A DNA stretch of 64,000 nt from Thiobacillus sp. Lineage in GTDB: Bacteria > Pseudomonadota > Gammaproteobacteria > Burkholderiales > Thiobacillaceae. The stretch covers positions 1-64,000 of the forward strand of contig JAUXVT010000010.1 of the NCBI GenBank assembly GCA_030680405.1, in the 5' to 3' direction. Positions 1 through 8,771 of this stretch are shown piece by piece. The translations under genes were made by a program, and so were the position numbers. Numbering within the stretch: the first letter of the stretch is position 1; each line of letters begins with the position of its first letter. Below the pieces are notes generated by a model. That model was not told where the DNA came from. It saw only the letters and a program-made list of their open reading frames with translations, and made no database searches.

Positions 1-185
1 GGGATCAGGGATCAGGGATCAGGGATCAGGGATCAGGGATCAGGGATCAGGGATCAGGGATCAGGGATCAGGGATCAGGGATCAGGGATCAGGGATCAGG
101 GATCAGGGATCAGGGATCAGGGATCAGGGATCGGACTGGCGCGGCGAAGCCGCTCCACCCCTGATCCCTGAATCCTGACCCCTGG
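1..185. repeat. Heptamer-repeat intergenic element A
   Basis: Eighteen perfect tandem copies of the 7-bp unit GGGATCA run from the window edge to 126, followed by a partial copy. Next comes the palindrome GCGGCGAAGCCGC at 141-153, then a C-rich arm (about 155-185) that reads as inverted, degenerate copies of the same heptamer. The array may extend beyond the left edge. The same architecture recurs at 6161-6308 and 7660-7766. The G-rich strand fits a G-quadruplex pattern (GGG separated by 4-nt loops). It lies just downstream of the tpx stop codon. Confidence 0.9.
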
Positions 186-189
186 CCCC

Positions 190-681
190 TTATTTCAAAG
201 CAGCCAGCGCGGCGTCGTAATTCGGCTCCTGCTTGATCTCGGGAACGAGTTCGGCGTGGAGCACCTTGTTGTTTTCGTCGAGCACCACCACGGCGCGCGC
301 GGTGATGCCGGCGAGCGGGCCGCTTGTGATGGCGACACCGTAGTCCTTCATGAATTCGGCGCCGCGCATGGTCGACAGCGTCACCACGTTATTGGTGCCT
401 TCGGCGCCGCAGAAGCGGCTCATTGCGAACGGCAGGTCGGCGGCGATGATCAGCACCACCGTATTGCCGACCGCAGCTTCGTTGAACTTTCGGGTCGAGG
501 TCGCGCACACCGGGGTGTCGAGGCTGGGCACGATGTTGAGGATCTTCTTCTTGCCGGCGAAGTCGGCCAGCGAGACGTCGGCCAGATCCTTGTTGACCAG
601 CTTGAAGTCGGGCGCAGTGTCGCCGACTTTGGGGAAGGTGCCGGAAACTTCAATGGGGTTGCCTGCTAGCGTGACTGCCAT
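190..681 (-). CDS. tpx: Thiol peroxidase (Tpx, atypical 2-Cys peroxiredoxin)
   Basis: The 163-residue protein has the usual Tpx length and is one thioredoxin-fold domain. The peroxidatic cysteine is C59 in [14 protein letters not shown] and the resolving cysteine is C91 in SRFCGAEG, the spacing typical of Tpx. The family reduces hydroperoxides, including lipid hydroperoxides, using thioredoxin, in the cytoplasm or periplasm; no signal peptide is visible here. It lies 34 bp downstream of gcvPA on the same strand and could be read through from the glycine cleavage genes. Its stop codon abuts the heptamer repeat element. Identification is firm. Confidence 0.97.
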   Translation of the reverse strand: MAVTLAGNPIEVSGTFPKVGDTAPDFKLVNKDLADVSLADFAGKKKILNIVPSLDTPVCATSTRKFNEAAVGNTVVLIIAADLPFAMSRFCGAEGTNNVVTLSTMRGAEFMKDYGVAITSGPLAGITARAVVVLDENNKVLHAELVPEIKQEPNYDAALAALK

Positions 682-715
682 GATGTTGCTCCTTGTGGAT
701 TGAACAGCGTTGGGT

Positions 716-2092
716 TCAGCTCTTGTACGCGCACGGCGGTGCTTCGCGCCGCTTCGACAGGATACGTTCCATGTGTTGCACGTAGTGGTCGAGGTCGGCG
801 GCGGTCTTGGTTTCGGTGACGCACACCAGGATCGCCTGGCCGAGTTCGGGATACCAGCCGGAAATGTCGAGCCCGCCGAGGATGCCCTGTGCGCGCAGGG
901 CGCGCAGCACGTCCTTCGCGTTGTCGTTGGGTTTCAGCACCACTTCGTGGAAGAAGGGACTGGCAAACGCGCGCGTCACGCCGGGAATGGCCGCCAGTTT
1001 TTCGGCAAGCTGAACGGTGTTGGCATGACTGTTCGACGCCACCTTGGCCAGGCCCTGAGGGCCCAGCAGGGCCATGTATTGGGTGGCTGCGGTGACCACC
1101 AGGCCTTGGTTGGTGCAGATGTTGGAGGTGGCCTTGGAACGGCGGATGTGCTGCTCGCGCGCCTGCAGCGTCAGCGCGAAGCCCGGCTTGCCGTCGAGGT
1201 CGACGGTGCGGCCGACGATGCGCCCCGGCATCTGCCGCACGAAGTCCTGGCGGCAGCACATGAAGCCGAAGTAGGGACCGCCCGAGGCCATCGGTGCGCC
1301 CAGCGGCTGGCCTTCGCCGATCGCGATGTCGGCGCCTTTCGTGCCCCATTTTCCGGGGGCTTCCAGCACCGCCAGCGTGATCGGGTTGACCAGCGCGATC
1401 GCCAGTGCGCCCTTTTCGTGCGCCCAGTCGGTCATGCCGTGCACGTCTTCCAGCACGCCGAAGAAGTTTGGCTGCGGAATCACCAGTCCGGCGAAGCTGC
1501 CGGCATCAGCGGGCAGCACGGTTTTCCCGGTCGCGGGATCGTAGTCCAGCTCGACAAGTTCGATGCCCTGATTCTTTACCGTGGTATTGACCACGCGGCG
1601 GTAGATCGGGTGCACGGTCTTCGGCACCAGTACGCGGCGCGAGGTCTTGTGCGAGCGAACGGCCATCAGCACCGCTTCCGCCAGCGCGGACGCGCCGTCG
1701 TACAGCGACGCATTTGACACGTCGAGCCCGGTTAGCCGGGTCATCATGGTCTGGTATTCGTAAATCAGCTGCAGCGTGCCCTGGCTCGCCTCGGCCTGAT
1801 AAGGCGTGTAGGCGGAATAGAATTCGCCGCGCGTGGTGATCTGCCAGATCGCCGCCGGGATGTGATGCTCGTAGACGCCGGCGCCGATGAAGTTGGACCA
1901 GAAGCCGTCGGCCGACGCGCGTTCCTGCATCAGCCGCGCCACCGCCATTTCGGGCAGGCCGTCGGGCACGTCCTTCAGCTTGCCGGTTTTCAGCGCGGGC
2001 GGGATTTCGTCGAACAGCTCTTCGATGCTGGCGGCACCAATGGCACCGAGCATGGCGGAGACGTCTTCTTCAGTGTGGGGAATGAAGGGCAT
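716..2092 (-). CDS. gcvPA: Glycine dehydrogenase (decarboxylating) subunit 1, GcvPA
   Basis: This is the N-terminal half of the split P-protein of the glycine cleavage system, 458 residues from the ATG at 2092 (protein starts [11 protein letters not shown]). The frame stays open 18 codons further upstream, but that extension does not look like protein and runs into a repeat-like spacer, so the inner ATG is preferred. GcvPA pairs with GcvPB, the PLP-binding half, to decarboxylate glycine and load aminomethyl onto GcvH. GcvPB is not in the window; it may lie beyond the left edge or elsewhere. No convincing Shine-Dalgarno sequence precedes the start. The order gcvT-gcvH-gcvPA fits one operon under the glycine riboswitch. 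Confidence 0.95.
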   Translation of the reverse strand: MPFIPHTEEDVSAMLGAIGAASIEELFDEIPPALKTGKLKDVPDGLPEMAVARLMQERASADGFWSNFIGAGVYEHHIPAAIWQITTRGEFYSAYTPYQAEASQGTLQLIYEYQTMMTRLTGLDVSNASLYDGASALAEAVLMAVRSHKTSRRVLVPKTVHPIYRRVVNTTVKNQGIELVELDYDPATGKTVLPADAGSFAGLVIPQPNFFGVLEDVHGMTDWAHEKGALAIALVNPITLAVLEAPGKWGTKGADIAIGEGQPLGAPMASGGPYFGFMCCRQDFVRQMPGRIVGRTVDLDGKPGFALTLQAREQHIRRSKATSNICTNQGLVVTAATQYMALLGPQGLAKVASNSHANTVQLAEKLAAIPGVTRAFASPFFHEVVLKPNDNAKDVLRALRAQGILGGLDISGWYPELGQAILVCVTETKTAADLDHYVQHMERILSKRREAPPCAYKS

Positions 2093-2094
2093 TT

Positions 2095-2175
2095 TATTTG
2101 GGTGAGGTGATAGGGCGTTAAGGGTGAGGATTGCGCGCTGGCGCAAGAGGGGTTTGCTGACGCCTCACCCCTCAC
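2095..2175. repeat. Degenerate heptamer-type intergenic element B
   Basis: The spacer between gcvH and gcvPA has G-rich arms (GGGTGAGG-like) on the left, a GCGC-GCTG-GCGC hairpin in the middle and a C-rich arm (CCTCACCCCTCACC) on the right. This gives the same arm-hairpin-inverted arm plan as elements A, E and F, but the heptamers are degenerate, so family membership is tentative. Confidence 0.5.
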
Positions 2176-2181
2176 CGCCAT

Positions 2182-2571
2182 TCAATGGGCTTCCGATTCC
2201 ACCAGCTTCTGGTAAGCGGCGGCGTCGAGCAGTTCGGCGACGTCGCCCGGATTGGCGGGCTTCATCTTGAACATCCACGCAGCGTAGGCGTCCTTGTTCA
2301 CCGATTCGGGGCTGGCTTCGACGTCGCCATTGGCGGCGACGACTTCTCCGGCAACCGGGGCGTAGACGTCGGACGCGGCCTTCACCGATTCGACCACCGC
2401 ACATTCCTCGCCCTTGGCGAGGGTGCGGCCGGTGGCGGGGTTTTCGATGAACACCATGTCGCCGAGCAGGTCCTGCGCGTGGTGGGTGATGCCCACGGTC
2501 AGCGTGCCGTCGGCTTCGACGCGCACCCATTCGTGGCTGGGGGTGTATTTGAGGTCAGCGGGGATGCTCAT
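2182..2571 (-). CDS. gcvH: Glycine cleavage system H protein
   Basis: The 129-residue protein is full length for GcvH. The lipoyl attachment lysine is K64 in the [10 protein letters not shown] context, within the biotinyl/lipoyl hammerhead fold. GcvH carries the aminomethyl group from the P-protein to the T-protein on its lipoamide arm. The ATG at 2571 is preceded by a GGAGAAAC ribosome site at a suitable distance. It sits between gcvT and gcvPA, all on the minus strand, consistent with one operon. Nothing unusual is seen in the protein. Confidence 0.97.
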   Translation of the reverse strand: MSIPADLKYTPSHEWVRVEADGTLTVGITHHAQDLLGDMVFIENPATGRTLAKGEECAVVESVKAASDVYAPVAGEVVAANGDVEASPESVNKDAYAAWMFKMKPANPGDVAELLDAAAYQKLVESEAH

Positions 2572-2580
2572 GGTTTCTCC

Positions 2581-2638
2581 AGGTAAGGGGTTAGGGGTAA
2601 GGAGCGGTTGCTATGCACCTCCACTCACGCCTGACGCC
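2581..2638. repeat. Degenerate heptamer-type intergenic element C
   Basis: The gcvT-gcvH spacer contains GGTAAGGGGTTAGGGGTAAGG, which is three diverged heptamers of the TNAGGGG type. It is followed by a C-rich right arm (CTCACGCCTGACGCCTCACG) that runs into the gcvT stop codon. It appears related to elements A, E and F but lacks the clear GC hairpin, so assignment is tentative. Confidence 0.45.
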
Positions 2639-3724
2639 TCACGAAATTAAAATTTCGCCGTTGCGCACGAACGGATATTTCACCACTTTGGCTTTCAGCT
2701 TCTTGTCGCGGATCTCGACCTCGACTTCCTCGCCCGGGGCGATGCCGAGCGGGATGCGCGCGAGCGCGATCGACAGCTGCATCGTAGGCGAAAACGTGCC
2801 GGAAGTGATTTCGCCGTCGCCATTTTTCGTCAGCACTTTCTGGTGGCTGCGCAGTACGCCCTTATCCAGCAGCACGAGGCCGGCGAGCTGTTTCGTCACT
2901 TCGCTCTTTTCCAGCGCGGCGCGGCCGACGAAGTCGCGCTCGGTCGTCTTCAGGTCCACCGTCCAGGCGAGGCCCGATTCCAGCGGCGAGGTGGTCTCAT
3001 CCATGTCCTGACCGTACAGGTTCATTCCGGCTTCAAGCCGTAGGGTGTCGCGCGCGCCGAGACCGATCGGCTTGCCGCCGGCTTCCATCAGCGCCTTCCA
3101 GAAGAAAGGCGCGGATTTCGCCAACACCATCACCTCGAAGCCGTCTTCGCCGGTGTAGCCGGTGCGGGCGATGAACATCTCGCCCATGGCGGCGGCGTTG
3201 AAGGGCTTGAGATTCGCGGTAATGCTGTCGACGCCGGGCAGCGCCTCGTTCAAGGCCTGGGCCGCATCCGGCCCCTGGATCGCGATCATCGCCAGATCGC
3301 GGCGCGGGGTGAGGGTGAGCCCCATGCCCCAGTCGGCGTTCATTTTTTCCATCCATGCGAGATCCTTCTCTGCGGTACCGGCGTTGACCACCAGGCGGAA
3401 CCAGGATTCGTCCATGAAGTAGATAATGAGGTCGTCGATGACGCCGCCGGCCTCGTTCAGCATGCATGAATACAGTGCCTTGCCGGAAACCTGCAGCTTG
3501 TCGACGTTGTTGGCCACCAACCGGCGCAGGAAGGCGCGGACGTTGGCGCCCCTGATATCGAGCGGCAGCATGTGGGAGACGTCGAAGAGGCCGCAGCCGC
3601 TGCGTACGGTGTGGTGCTCCTCGATCTGCGAGCCGTAATTGACCGGCATGTCCCAGCCGCCGAAGTCGACCATTTTGGCGCCGAGTTCGCGGTGCAGGGC
3701 ATTGAGAGGCGTTTGATTGAGCAT
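2639..3724 (-). CDS. gcvT: Aminomethyltransferase (glycine cleavage T protein)
   Basis: The 361-residue protein starts at the ATG at 3724 ([14 protein letters not shown]). The open frame continues much further upstream, but that stretch is the riboswitch and its terminator, so the long form is rejected. Family landmarks include the N-terminal [11 protein letters not shown] motif and the folate-binding region [21 protein letters not shown]. GcvT transfers the methylene group from aminomethyl-lipoyl-GcvH to tetrahydrofolate and releases ammonia. It is the first gene of the gcv operon and sits directly behind the tandem glycine riboswitch. Confidence 0.97.
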   Translation of the reverse strand: MLNQTPLNALHRELGAKMVDFGGWDMPVNYGSQIEEHHTVRSGCGLFDVSHMLPLDIRGANVRAFLRRLVANNVDKLQVSGKALYSCMLNEAGGVIDDLIIYFMDESWFRLVVNAGTAEKDLAWMEKMNADWGMGLTLTPRRDLAMIAIQGPDAAQALNEALPGVDSITANLKPFNAAAMGEMFIARTGYTGEDGFEVMVLAKSAPFFWKALMEAGGKPIGLGARDTLRLEAGMNLYGQDMDETTSPLESGLAWTVDLKTTERDFVGRAALEKSEVTKQLAGLVLLDKGVLRSHQKVLTKNGDGEITSGTFSPTMQLSIALARIPLGIAPGEEVEVEIRDKKLKAKVVKYPFVRNGEILIS

Positions 3725-3734
3725 GGCGGTGACC

Positions 3735-3772
3735 AAAAATAAAAAGGGTGAAGCGCGAATTCGCCTCACCCC
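3735..3772 (-). terminator. Riboswitch-controlled intrinsic terminator before gcvT
   Basis: Read on the minus strand, GGGTGAGGCG and CGCTTCACCC pair around an AATT centre (3746-3772) and are followed by TTTTTATTTTT (complement of 3735-3745). This is a classic intrinsic terminator placed between the second glycine aptamer and the gcvT start codon at 3724. Its 5' arm adjoins the 3' edge of the second aptamer, so glycine binding could compete with terminator formation and switch gcvT on. The mechanism is inferred. Confidence 0.75.
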
Positions 3773-3995
3773 TCTGTCCTTGGTACCTGAGAGATTACGG
3801 CGTGGGGGATGATGAAATCCTGCACCGCTGCCCCTTCGGTGGCGAATTGGCTGGCTTGAAACCAGCATTCGCGCTCTCCAGAGTGTTCTAGGGCGCGTTA
3901 ACACGCCCTGGTGTTGCGGTCCTTTTGCCTGAGCGATTCCGGGTGGGTTACGCCTTCGGCGGCATGCGGGGCATGCGCTCTCCCGCAACGGGAAC
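3773..3995 (-). ncRNA. Tandem glycine riboswitch (two aptamers)
   Basis: On the minus strand the first aptamer shows GCGGGAGAGCGC, then GCCGAAGGCG, then CTCAGGCAAAAGGACCGC. The second shows CTCTGGAGAGCGCG, then CACCGAAGGGGC, then CTCAGGTACCAAGGACAG. These are the conserved segments of the gcvT-type glycine aptamer, present twice in the usual head-to-tail order with a short linker. It lies directly upstream of gcvT, its classical target, and is followed by an intrinsic terminator, suggesting transcriptional activation by glycine. Confidence 0.93.
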
Positions 3996-4053
3996 ATGCA
4001 CTATACCGAAGAAGCGCCAAGCCAGCCAGCCTCGCACGTTCACTCGCGCTGGA

Positions 4054-5034
4054 TCAATAAATCAGCTGCAAATCGAAGCCCATCGGGGCCAGGTTGTTCA
4101 CGGCCAGCGGTAGGCTCAGCACTTGTTCGCTGCGCGGCGGGATGCCGGCGGTGATGCGGCGGGCGTCGCCGAGGTATTCGCTGGGGGCGAAGCTGCGGCG
4201 TGCCAGCGGGCGGTTGCGCTGGTCGGTGAGGGTGAGCACCAGCACCGGCCAGGCCTGGGCGGTGCTGGCACGATTGCCGAGAGTGAGGCCGAGTCTCAGG
4301 CGGCCGCTGGCTTCGGTTTGCAGGCCCGAGCCGACGACTTGCAGCAGCGCCAGATTTTTCGGCAGGGAGAGCGCGCAGCCCAGCATGGTGCATGCCTGCT
4401 CGAATGCGGGGCGGGTCTGTGGCAGTCGGCTGACCAGGGTGTCGCGCAGGAAATAGGCGGTTTGGGCAAGCAGCAGCGCCAGCAAAAGCGCACTGGCCAC
4501 GCCCCATGCCCAGGGTTTGATGCGGCGCGGCGCGGACGGGAGGTGCGCCGTGCCGGGCATCGGGGCCGCATATTCGATACGTGCCGCAGGTGGGGCCGGC
4601 GCAACGGGGGCGACCGGTGTGAAGGGGTACGCGGGCGCGGGGTAGAACTGCGGCAACGGGCCGAACTCGTCCGGCACCGGAATATCGGGGTCGATGAGGA
4701 TGATCGATGGCAGGTCGAGCGACACTTCGCGTTGGGCGATCCCGCGCGGGGTGACACTGACCGCGCTGTCCTCCGCGGAGGAAGCGGCCTCGGGCGCCAC
4801 CTCGTTTGCCGCATGCCCGGCAGGCGGCGCGGTTTCCGGCGACGGGGGCGCTTCAACGAGCTCTGGCTCGGACACCAGGGGCAGCGGTGAACCGTCTTCC
4901 ATGAGCAGGCTCGGGCGTGCATCGAAGGCGGCACCGCACACGCTGCATTGCACCCAGCCCTGCGCGGCGTCGAGCTGATCCGCCCCGAGGCGGAACACAC
5001 TGGCGCATTGCGGGCAGGTGGTGCGGTAGTTCAC
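4054..5034 (-). CDS. Zinc-ribbon and DUF3426 domain membrane protein
   Basis: The 326-residue protein opens with an MJ0042-type zinc finger (C7-P-Q-C10 and C30-S-V-C33). A long proline/alanine-rich linker follows, then one membrane helix near residues 178-198 and a C-terminal DUF3426 beta-sandwich domain. The start is GTG at 5034; the zinc finger begins almost immediately, so little else is possible. Such proteins are often found next to prmA in betaproteobacteria, as here, but their function is not established. It is probably an inner-membrane protein with a cytoplasmic metal-binding head. A 223-bp spacer separates it from prmA. Confidence 0.85.
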   Translation of the reverse strand: MNYRTTCPQCASVFRLGADQLDAAQGWVQCSVCGAAFDARPSLLMEDGSPLPLVSEPELVEAPPSPETAPPAGHAANEVAPEAASSAEDSAVSVTPRGIAQREVSLDLPSIILIDPDIPVPDEFGPLPQFYPAPAYPFTPVAPVAPAPPAARIEYAAPMPGTAHLPSAPRRIKPWAWGVASALLLALLLAQTAYFLRDTLVSRLPQTRPAFEQACTMLGCALSLPKNLALLQVVGSGLQTEASGRLRLGLTLGNRASTAQAWPVLVLTLTDQRNRPLARRSFAPSEYLGDARRITAGIPPRSEQVLSLPLAVNNLAPMGFDLQLIY

Positions 5035-5257
5035 TGTTTAACCTGGAAACCGTAGTGGGCGCGCCCGATGGTGCGTCTGGGCGTGTGTCTGCCGCGAAGC
5101 GAGGAGGCGGAAGGCAAAGGCTTGGCAACGACGAGCGACAAAGGCAGGCGCGCGACCGGGCGTGCCTGCGGGCGTGTAGCGGACTCACCCTGACGTTGAA
5201 CCCAATCGAAGGTGAAAAAGCTGGCATTCACTCGGTATCCCCTGAGGTTATGAGCGG
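5035..5257. other. Spacer between the DUF3426 gene and prmA, no gene seen
   Basis: This 223-bp spacer contains an open frame on the minus strand with a TTG start overlapping the prmA stop, but its translation is arginine-rich and lacks any recognisable domain. No hairpin with a T-run and no convincing promoter was found. Confidence 0.5.
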
Positions 5258-6160
5258 TCAACTGCGGTTTCCAGGTTTAGTGCCGGCCAGGCGCACCCAG
5301 CCCTCGTCGATTGCGGGCGGATCGAAAACAAACCAGTCGCGATAGACCGCCATCACCTCGTTGGCCTGTTCGGCCAGAATGCCGGACAGCACCAGCCATC
5401 CGCCCGGGCGTACCCGGCCTGCCAGCAGCGGCGCCATGCCCTTGAGCGGGTTGGTGAGGATGTTGGCGACGACGATGTCGTACTGTCCGGGCGCGAGTTC
5501 GCCGGGCAGACAGAAGTGCGCGGTCACGTCGTTCAGCGCGGCGTTGTCGCGCGAGGCGGTGACCGCCTGCTCGTCAATATCGACACCGTCAACCCGCGCC
5601 GCACCGAGCCTGGTGGCGGCAATGGCGAGGATGCCGGAGCCGCAGCCGAAATCCAGCAGCGTTTCGCCGCCGGCGAGATGTTCGTCGAGCCAGCGCAGGC
5701 ACAGCCGCGTGGTGGGATGGCTGCCGGTGCCGAAGGCAAGGCCGGGGTCGAGCTTGAGGTTGATCGCGCGGCTGTCGGGCGCCTCATGCCAGGTCGGCAC
5801 AATCCACAAACGTGGCGAGATCGGAATGGGGTCGAACTGCGATTGGGTGAGGCGCACCCAGTCCTGTTCGGCCACGGTTTCGACCGTGTATTCGGTGGGA
5901 ACGGGAATGCCCGCTTGTTTCGCCGCTGCTGCCAGTGTTTCCGCCACATCGGCGTGTTCCTCCAGCAACACCAGCGCGATGCTGTGTGGCCACAGTTCGG
6001 CCGTCGGGTGACCCGGTTCACCGAACAGCGGCGTTTCGTCCAGCGTGCCGGCGTCGGCGTCCTCCAGTGAAACCGACAGCGCGCCGGCTTCGATCAGCGC
6101 GTCGGACAGCGGCTCGGCCTGTTTGGAATCGACGAGGAAGCGGACGGATTGCCAGGGCAT
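5258..6160 (-). CDS. prmA: Ribosomal protein L11 methyltransferase
   Basis: The 300-residue protein matches PrmA length. A small N-terminal substrate-recognition domain is followed by a class I SAM methyltransferase domain with motif I LLDFGCGSGILAIAA near residues 165-179 and the VVANILTNPL motif typical of PrmA. It trimethylates ribosomal protein L11. The ATG at 6160 is separated by one base from the heptamer array on its 5' side, so there is no Shine-Dalgarno sequence and translation may depend on another mechanism. It is co-directional with accC upstream, 147 bp away across the repeat. Confidence 0.96.
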   Translation of the reverse strand: MPWQSVRFLVDSKQAEPLSDALIEAGALSVSLEDADAGTLDETPLFGEPGHPTAELWPHSIALVLLEEHADVAETLAAAAKQAGIPVPTEYTVETVAEQDWVRLTQSQFDPIPISPRLWIVPTWHEAPDSRAINLKLDPGLAFGTGSHPTTRLCLRWLDEHLAGGETLLDFGCGSGILAIAATRLGAARVDGVDIDEQAVTASRDNAALNDVTAHFCLPGELAPGQYDIVVANILTNPLKGMAPLLAGRVRPGGWLVLSGILAEQANEVMAVYRDWFVFDPPAIDEGWVRLAGTKPGNRS

Positions 6161-6307
6161 TTCAGGGGTCAGGGGTCAGGGGTCAGGGGTCAGGGGTCAG
6201 GGGTCAGGGGTCAGGGGTCAGGGGTCAGGGGTCAGGGGTCAGGGGTCCAATTCAATTTCGCGGCCGAAGGCCGCTCGTTCCCTGACCCCTGAATCCCGAT
6301 CCCTGTC
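6161..6307. repeat. Heptamer-repeat intergenic element E
   Basis: Twelve perfect tandem copies of TCAGGGG run from 6162 to 6245. They are followed by the palindrome GCGGCCGAAGGCCGC at 6260-6274 and a C-rich inverted arm (CCCTGACCCCTGAATCCCGATCCCTG) ending at the accC stop codon. It fills the whole accC-prmA junction. The architecture is the same as elements A and F. Confidence 0.9.
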
Positions 6308-7657
6308 CTAGCCTTTTTCTCCCGCCAGCTTGTGCTCCAGGTAATGAATGCTGGTGCCGCCGGCGATGAAGGCGGCGTCGTGCATCAAGTCCTGGTGCAG
6401 CGGGATGTTGCACTGGATGCCTTCGATCACCATTTCCATTAGCGCGCCGCGCATGCGGGCGATGGCCTGGTCGCGGGTGTCGCCGTAGGCGATCACCTTG
6501 CCGATCATCGAGTCGTAGTGCGGCGGCACGTAATAGCCGTGGTAAACGTGCGAGTCGACGCGGATGCCGGGGCCGCCGGGGGCGTGGTAGTTGGTCAGCT
6601 TGCCGGGGCTGGGGACGAAGGTCGTCGGGTGCTCGGCATTGATGCGGCACTCGATGGCGTGGCCGCGGAACTGGATGTCCTTCTGCCGGAACGGCAGCTT
6701 TTCGCCGGCGGCGACGCGGATTTGCGTCTGCACGATGTCGATGCCAGTTATGAGCTCGGTCACCGGGTGTTCGACCTGCACCCGGGTGTTCATTTCGATG
6801 AAGTAGAACTCGTCGTTTTCGTACAGGAATTCGAAGGTGCCGGCGCCGCGATAGCCGATCTTGCGGCAGGCTTCGGCACAGCGTTCGCCGATCTTGTCGC
6901 GGAGCCGGGGGTCGAGTCCGGGCGCGGGCGCTTCTTCCAGCACCTTCTGGTGGCGGCGCTGCATCGAGCAGTCGCGTTCTCCCAGGTGGACCGCGTGGCC
7001 GTGTTCGTCGGCGAGGATCTGAATCTCGATATGGCGCGGCGTCTGCAGGAATTTTTCCATGTAGACCATGGGGTTGCCGAAGGCGGCGCCGGCTTCGGTC
7101 TTGGTCATGGACACCGCGTTCAATAGCGCGGCTTCGGTGTGCGCCACGCGCATGCCGCGCCCGCCGCCGCCGCCTGCCGCCTTGATGATGACCGGGTAGC
7201 CGATGTGCGCAGCGGTCTTGATGATCTCGTCGGGATCGTCCGGCAGTGCGCCGTCGGAGCCGGGCACGCACGGTACCTTGGCTTCGATCATCGCCTGCTT
7301 GGCCGCCACCTTGTCGCCCATCAGGCGGATGTTGTCGGGGCGCGGGCCGATGAAGGTGAAGCCCGAGGACTCCACCCGTTCGGCAAAGTCGGCGTTTTCC
7401 GACAGGAAGCCGTAGCCGGGATGGATCGCTTCGGCGTCGGTGACTTCGGCCGCGGCGATAATCGAGGGCACATGCAGATAGCTCTGCGCCGACGGCGCCG
7501 GGCCGATGCACACCGATTCGTCGGCCAGCTTCACATACTTGGCGTCGCGGTCGGCCTCGGAATACACGGCGACCGTCTTGATGCCCATTTCACGGCAGGC
7601 ACGCTGGATGCGCAGGGCAATTTCGCCGCGGTTGGCGATTAGGATTTTTTCGAACAT
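6308..7657 (-). CDS. accC: Acetyl-CoA carboxylase, biotin carboxylase subunit
   Basis: The 449-residue protein is the expected length for AccC. The N-terminal domain starts [17 protein letters not shown]. The ATP-grasp domain carries the glycine-rich loop [13 protein letters not shown], and the [14 protein letters not shown] active-site segment is intact. It carboxylates biotin on AccB with ATP and bicarbonate, the first step of fatty acid synthesis. It is paired with accB upstream, but the usually short junction is widened by a repeat element (7660-7766). The start ATG at 7657 has no clear ribosome-binding site because repeat sequence occupies that position. Confidence 0.98.
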   Translation of the reverse strand: MFEKILIANRGEIALRIQRACREMGIKTVAVYSEADRDAKYVKLADESVCIGPAPSAQSYLHVPSIIAAAEVTDAEAIHPGYGFLSENADFAERVESSGFTFIGPRPDNIRLMGDKVAAKQAMIEAKVPCVPGSDGALPDDPDEIIKTAAHIGYPVIIKAAGGGGGRGMRVAHTEAALLNAVSMTKTEAGAAFGNPMVYMEKFLQTPRHIEIQILADEHGHAVHLGERDCSMQRRHQKVLEEAPAPGLDPRLRDKIGERCAEACRKIGYRGAGTFEFLYENDEFYFIEMNTRVQVEHPVTELITGIDIVQTQIRVAAGEKLPFRQKDIQFRGHAIECRINAEHPTTFVPSPGKLTNYHAPGGPGIRVDSHVYHGYYVPPHYDSMIGKVIAYGDTRDQAIARMRGALMEMVIEGIQCNIPLHQDLMHDAAFIAGGTSIHYLEHKLAGEKG

Positions 7658-7659
7658 GT

Positions 7660-7766
7660 TTTCAGGGGCTAGGGGTCAGGGGTCAGGATTCAGGGGAAGT
7701 GCTTCGCGTCTTATGAATTGGCGCGGCGAAGCCGCACATCCCTGAATCCTGACCCCTGAATCCTTC
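7660..7766. repeat. Heptamer-repeat intergenic element F
   Basis: A short left arm of heptamers (AGGGGCT, AGGGGTC, AGGGGTC, AGGATTC, AGGGG) is followed by unique sequence. Then come the palindrome GCGGCGAAGCCGC at 7723-7735 and a C-rich inverted arm (ATCCCTGAATCCTGACCCCTGAATCC) ending at the accB stop codon. The palindrome and right arm closely match element A at 141-185, which supports a common origin. Confidence 0.85.
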
Positions 7767-7767
7767 C

Positions 7768-8214
7768 TCAGGCAATCACAAACAAGGGTTCGCCGTATTC
7801 CACCGGCTGGCCGTTTTCGACCAGGATGGCCTTGATGACGCCGCCCTGGTCCGTTTCGATTTCGTTCAGGAGCTTCATCGCCTCGATGATGCACAGCGTA
7901 TCGCCGGCATTCACGCTCTGGCCCACTTCGGCAAAGTTTTTTGAGCCGGGAGCCGGGGCACGGTAGAAGGTGCCGACCATGGGCGAGCGCACGACATGGC
8001 CCTCGGGCAGGGCGTCTTCAGCCGGGGCGGCCGCAGCCGGTGCGGCCGTCGGGGCGGCCACGTGCATCATCTGGGGGGCGTGCGCCATCACCATCGGCGC
8101 GCCGGCAATGCTTTTTGCAATGCGGACTTTTTCTTCACCTTCGGTGATTTCCAGCTCGGCGATGCTGGAGGCTTCGACCAGATCAATGAGCTTTTTCAGT
8201 TTTCTGAGATCCAT
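7768..8214 (-). CDS. accB: Acetyl-CoA carboxylase biotin carboxyl carrier protein
   Basis: The 148-residue protein starts at the ATG at 8214 ([18 protein letters not shown]), the standard AccB N-terminus. The longer open frame upstream is the aroQ gene read in another frame. A flexible Ala/Pro linker (about residues 50-70) leads to the biotinyl domain with the modified lysine K114 in [10 protein letters not shown]. It carries carboxybiotin between AccC and the carboxyltransferase. The start lies inside the aroQ 3' end (32-nt overlap), suggesting translational coupling. Confidence 0.97.
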   Translation of the reverse strand: MDLRKLKKLIDLVEASSIAELEITEGEEKVRIAKSIAGAPMVMAHAPQMMHVAAPTAAPAAAAPAEDALPEGHVVRSPMVGTFYRAPAPGSKNFAEVGQSVNAGDTLCIIEAMKLLNEIETDQGGVIKAILVENGQPVEYGEPLFVIA

Positions 8215-8713
8215 GGGGAGTCCTGTTTTGGAGGTGGCGCAGCGCGTATTCCAGCGCCAGTTCGTAGCCGTGCGTGCCCAGGCCGGACACCACGCCGACG
8301 GCGAGGTCGGAAAAATACGAATGGTGGCGGAAGGATTCGCGCGCGTAGATGTTGGAAAGATGGACTTCGACGAAAGGAATGGCGGTGGCTGCCAGCGCGT
8401 CGCGCAGGGCGACGCTGGTGTGGGTGTAGCCCGCCGGGTTGATGACGATGAAATCGACGTGATCGCGCGCGGCCTGATGCACACGGTCGATCAGGTCGCC
8501 TTCATGGTTGTGCTGAAAGGTTTCGACCTGTGCGCCGGCGCTGTCCCCGCGGCTGACCAGCGCGCGGTTGACATCGTCGAGCGTGGCAAGGCCATAATGG
8601 TTAGGCTCGCGGCTGCCCAGCAAATTGAGGTTGGGGCCATGCAAAACCAGCACGTGCGGACGCAGACCGGGGACCGGTTTGGCTGCAGTGCGGCTGGTTC
8701 GTTTAGTCGTCAT
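8183..8713 (-). CDS. aroQ: 3-Dehydroquinate dehydratase, type II
   Basis: From the ATG at 8713 the protein is 176 residues, with a basic 18-residue N-terminal extension before the conserved [17 protein letters not shown]. Other type II features are the catalytic tyrosine Y40 in the EPNHYG loop, [25 protein letters not shown] and [12 protein letters not shown]. The enzyme dehydrates 3-dehydroquinate in the shikimate pathway and normally forms a dodecamer. The aroQ-accB-accC order is common in proteobacteria. A start 30 codons further upstream is possible but adds unlikely sequence. Confidence 0.96.
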   Translation of the reverse strand: MTTKRTSRTAAKPVPGLRPHVLVLHGPNLNLLGSREPNHYGLATLDDVNRALVSRGDSAGAQVETFQHNHEGDLIDRVHQAARDHVDFIVINPAGYTHTSVALRDALAATAIPFVEVHLSNIYARESFRHHSYFSDLAVGVVSGLGTHGYELALEYALRHLQNRTPHGSQKTEKAH

Positions 8714-8771
8714 GGCAGCGAGTTTGCCGTAAATGAGGGTAAATTGTCCAGATATTGACGCTAAATTACAA

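Noticed and set aside
1-132. Possible CRISPR array
   Set aside because: The repeat unit is 7 bp without spacers; there are no cas genes in the window.
2093-2146. N-terminal extension of GcvPA by 18 residues
   Set aside because: The extension is encoded by the repeat-like spacer, and homologues begin at the MPFIPHT-type sequence.
3725-3997. N-terminal extension of GcvT by 91 residues
   Set aside because: That stretch is the glycine riboswitch and its terminator.
5031-5261. Small minus-strand reading frame between prmA and the DUF3426 gene, with a TTG start overlapping the prmA stop codon
   Set aside because: The translation is arginine-rich, resembles no domain, and overlaps both neighbours; the only support is the 4-nt overlap.
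6045-6311. Plus-strand frame encoding repeated RGQGSGV units across the heptamer array
   Set aside because: The repeats are simply the translation of the 7-bp array; no start site or conserved domain supports a protein.
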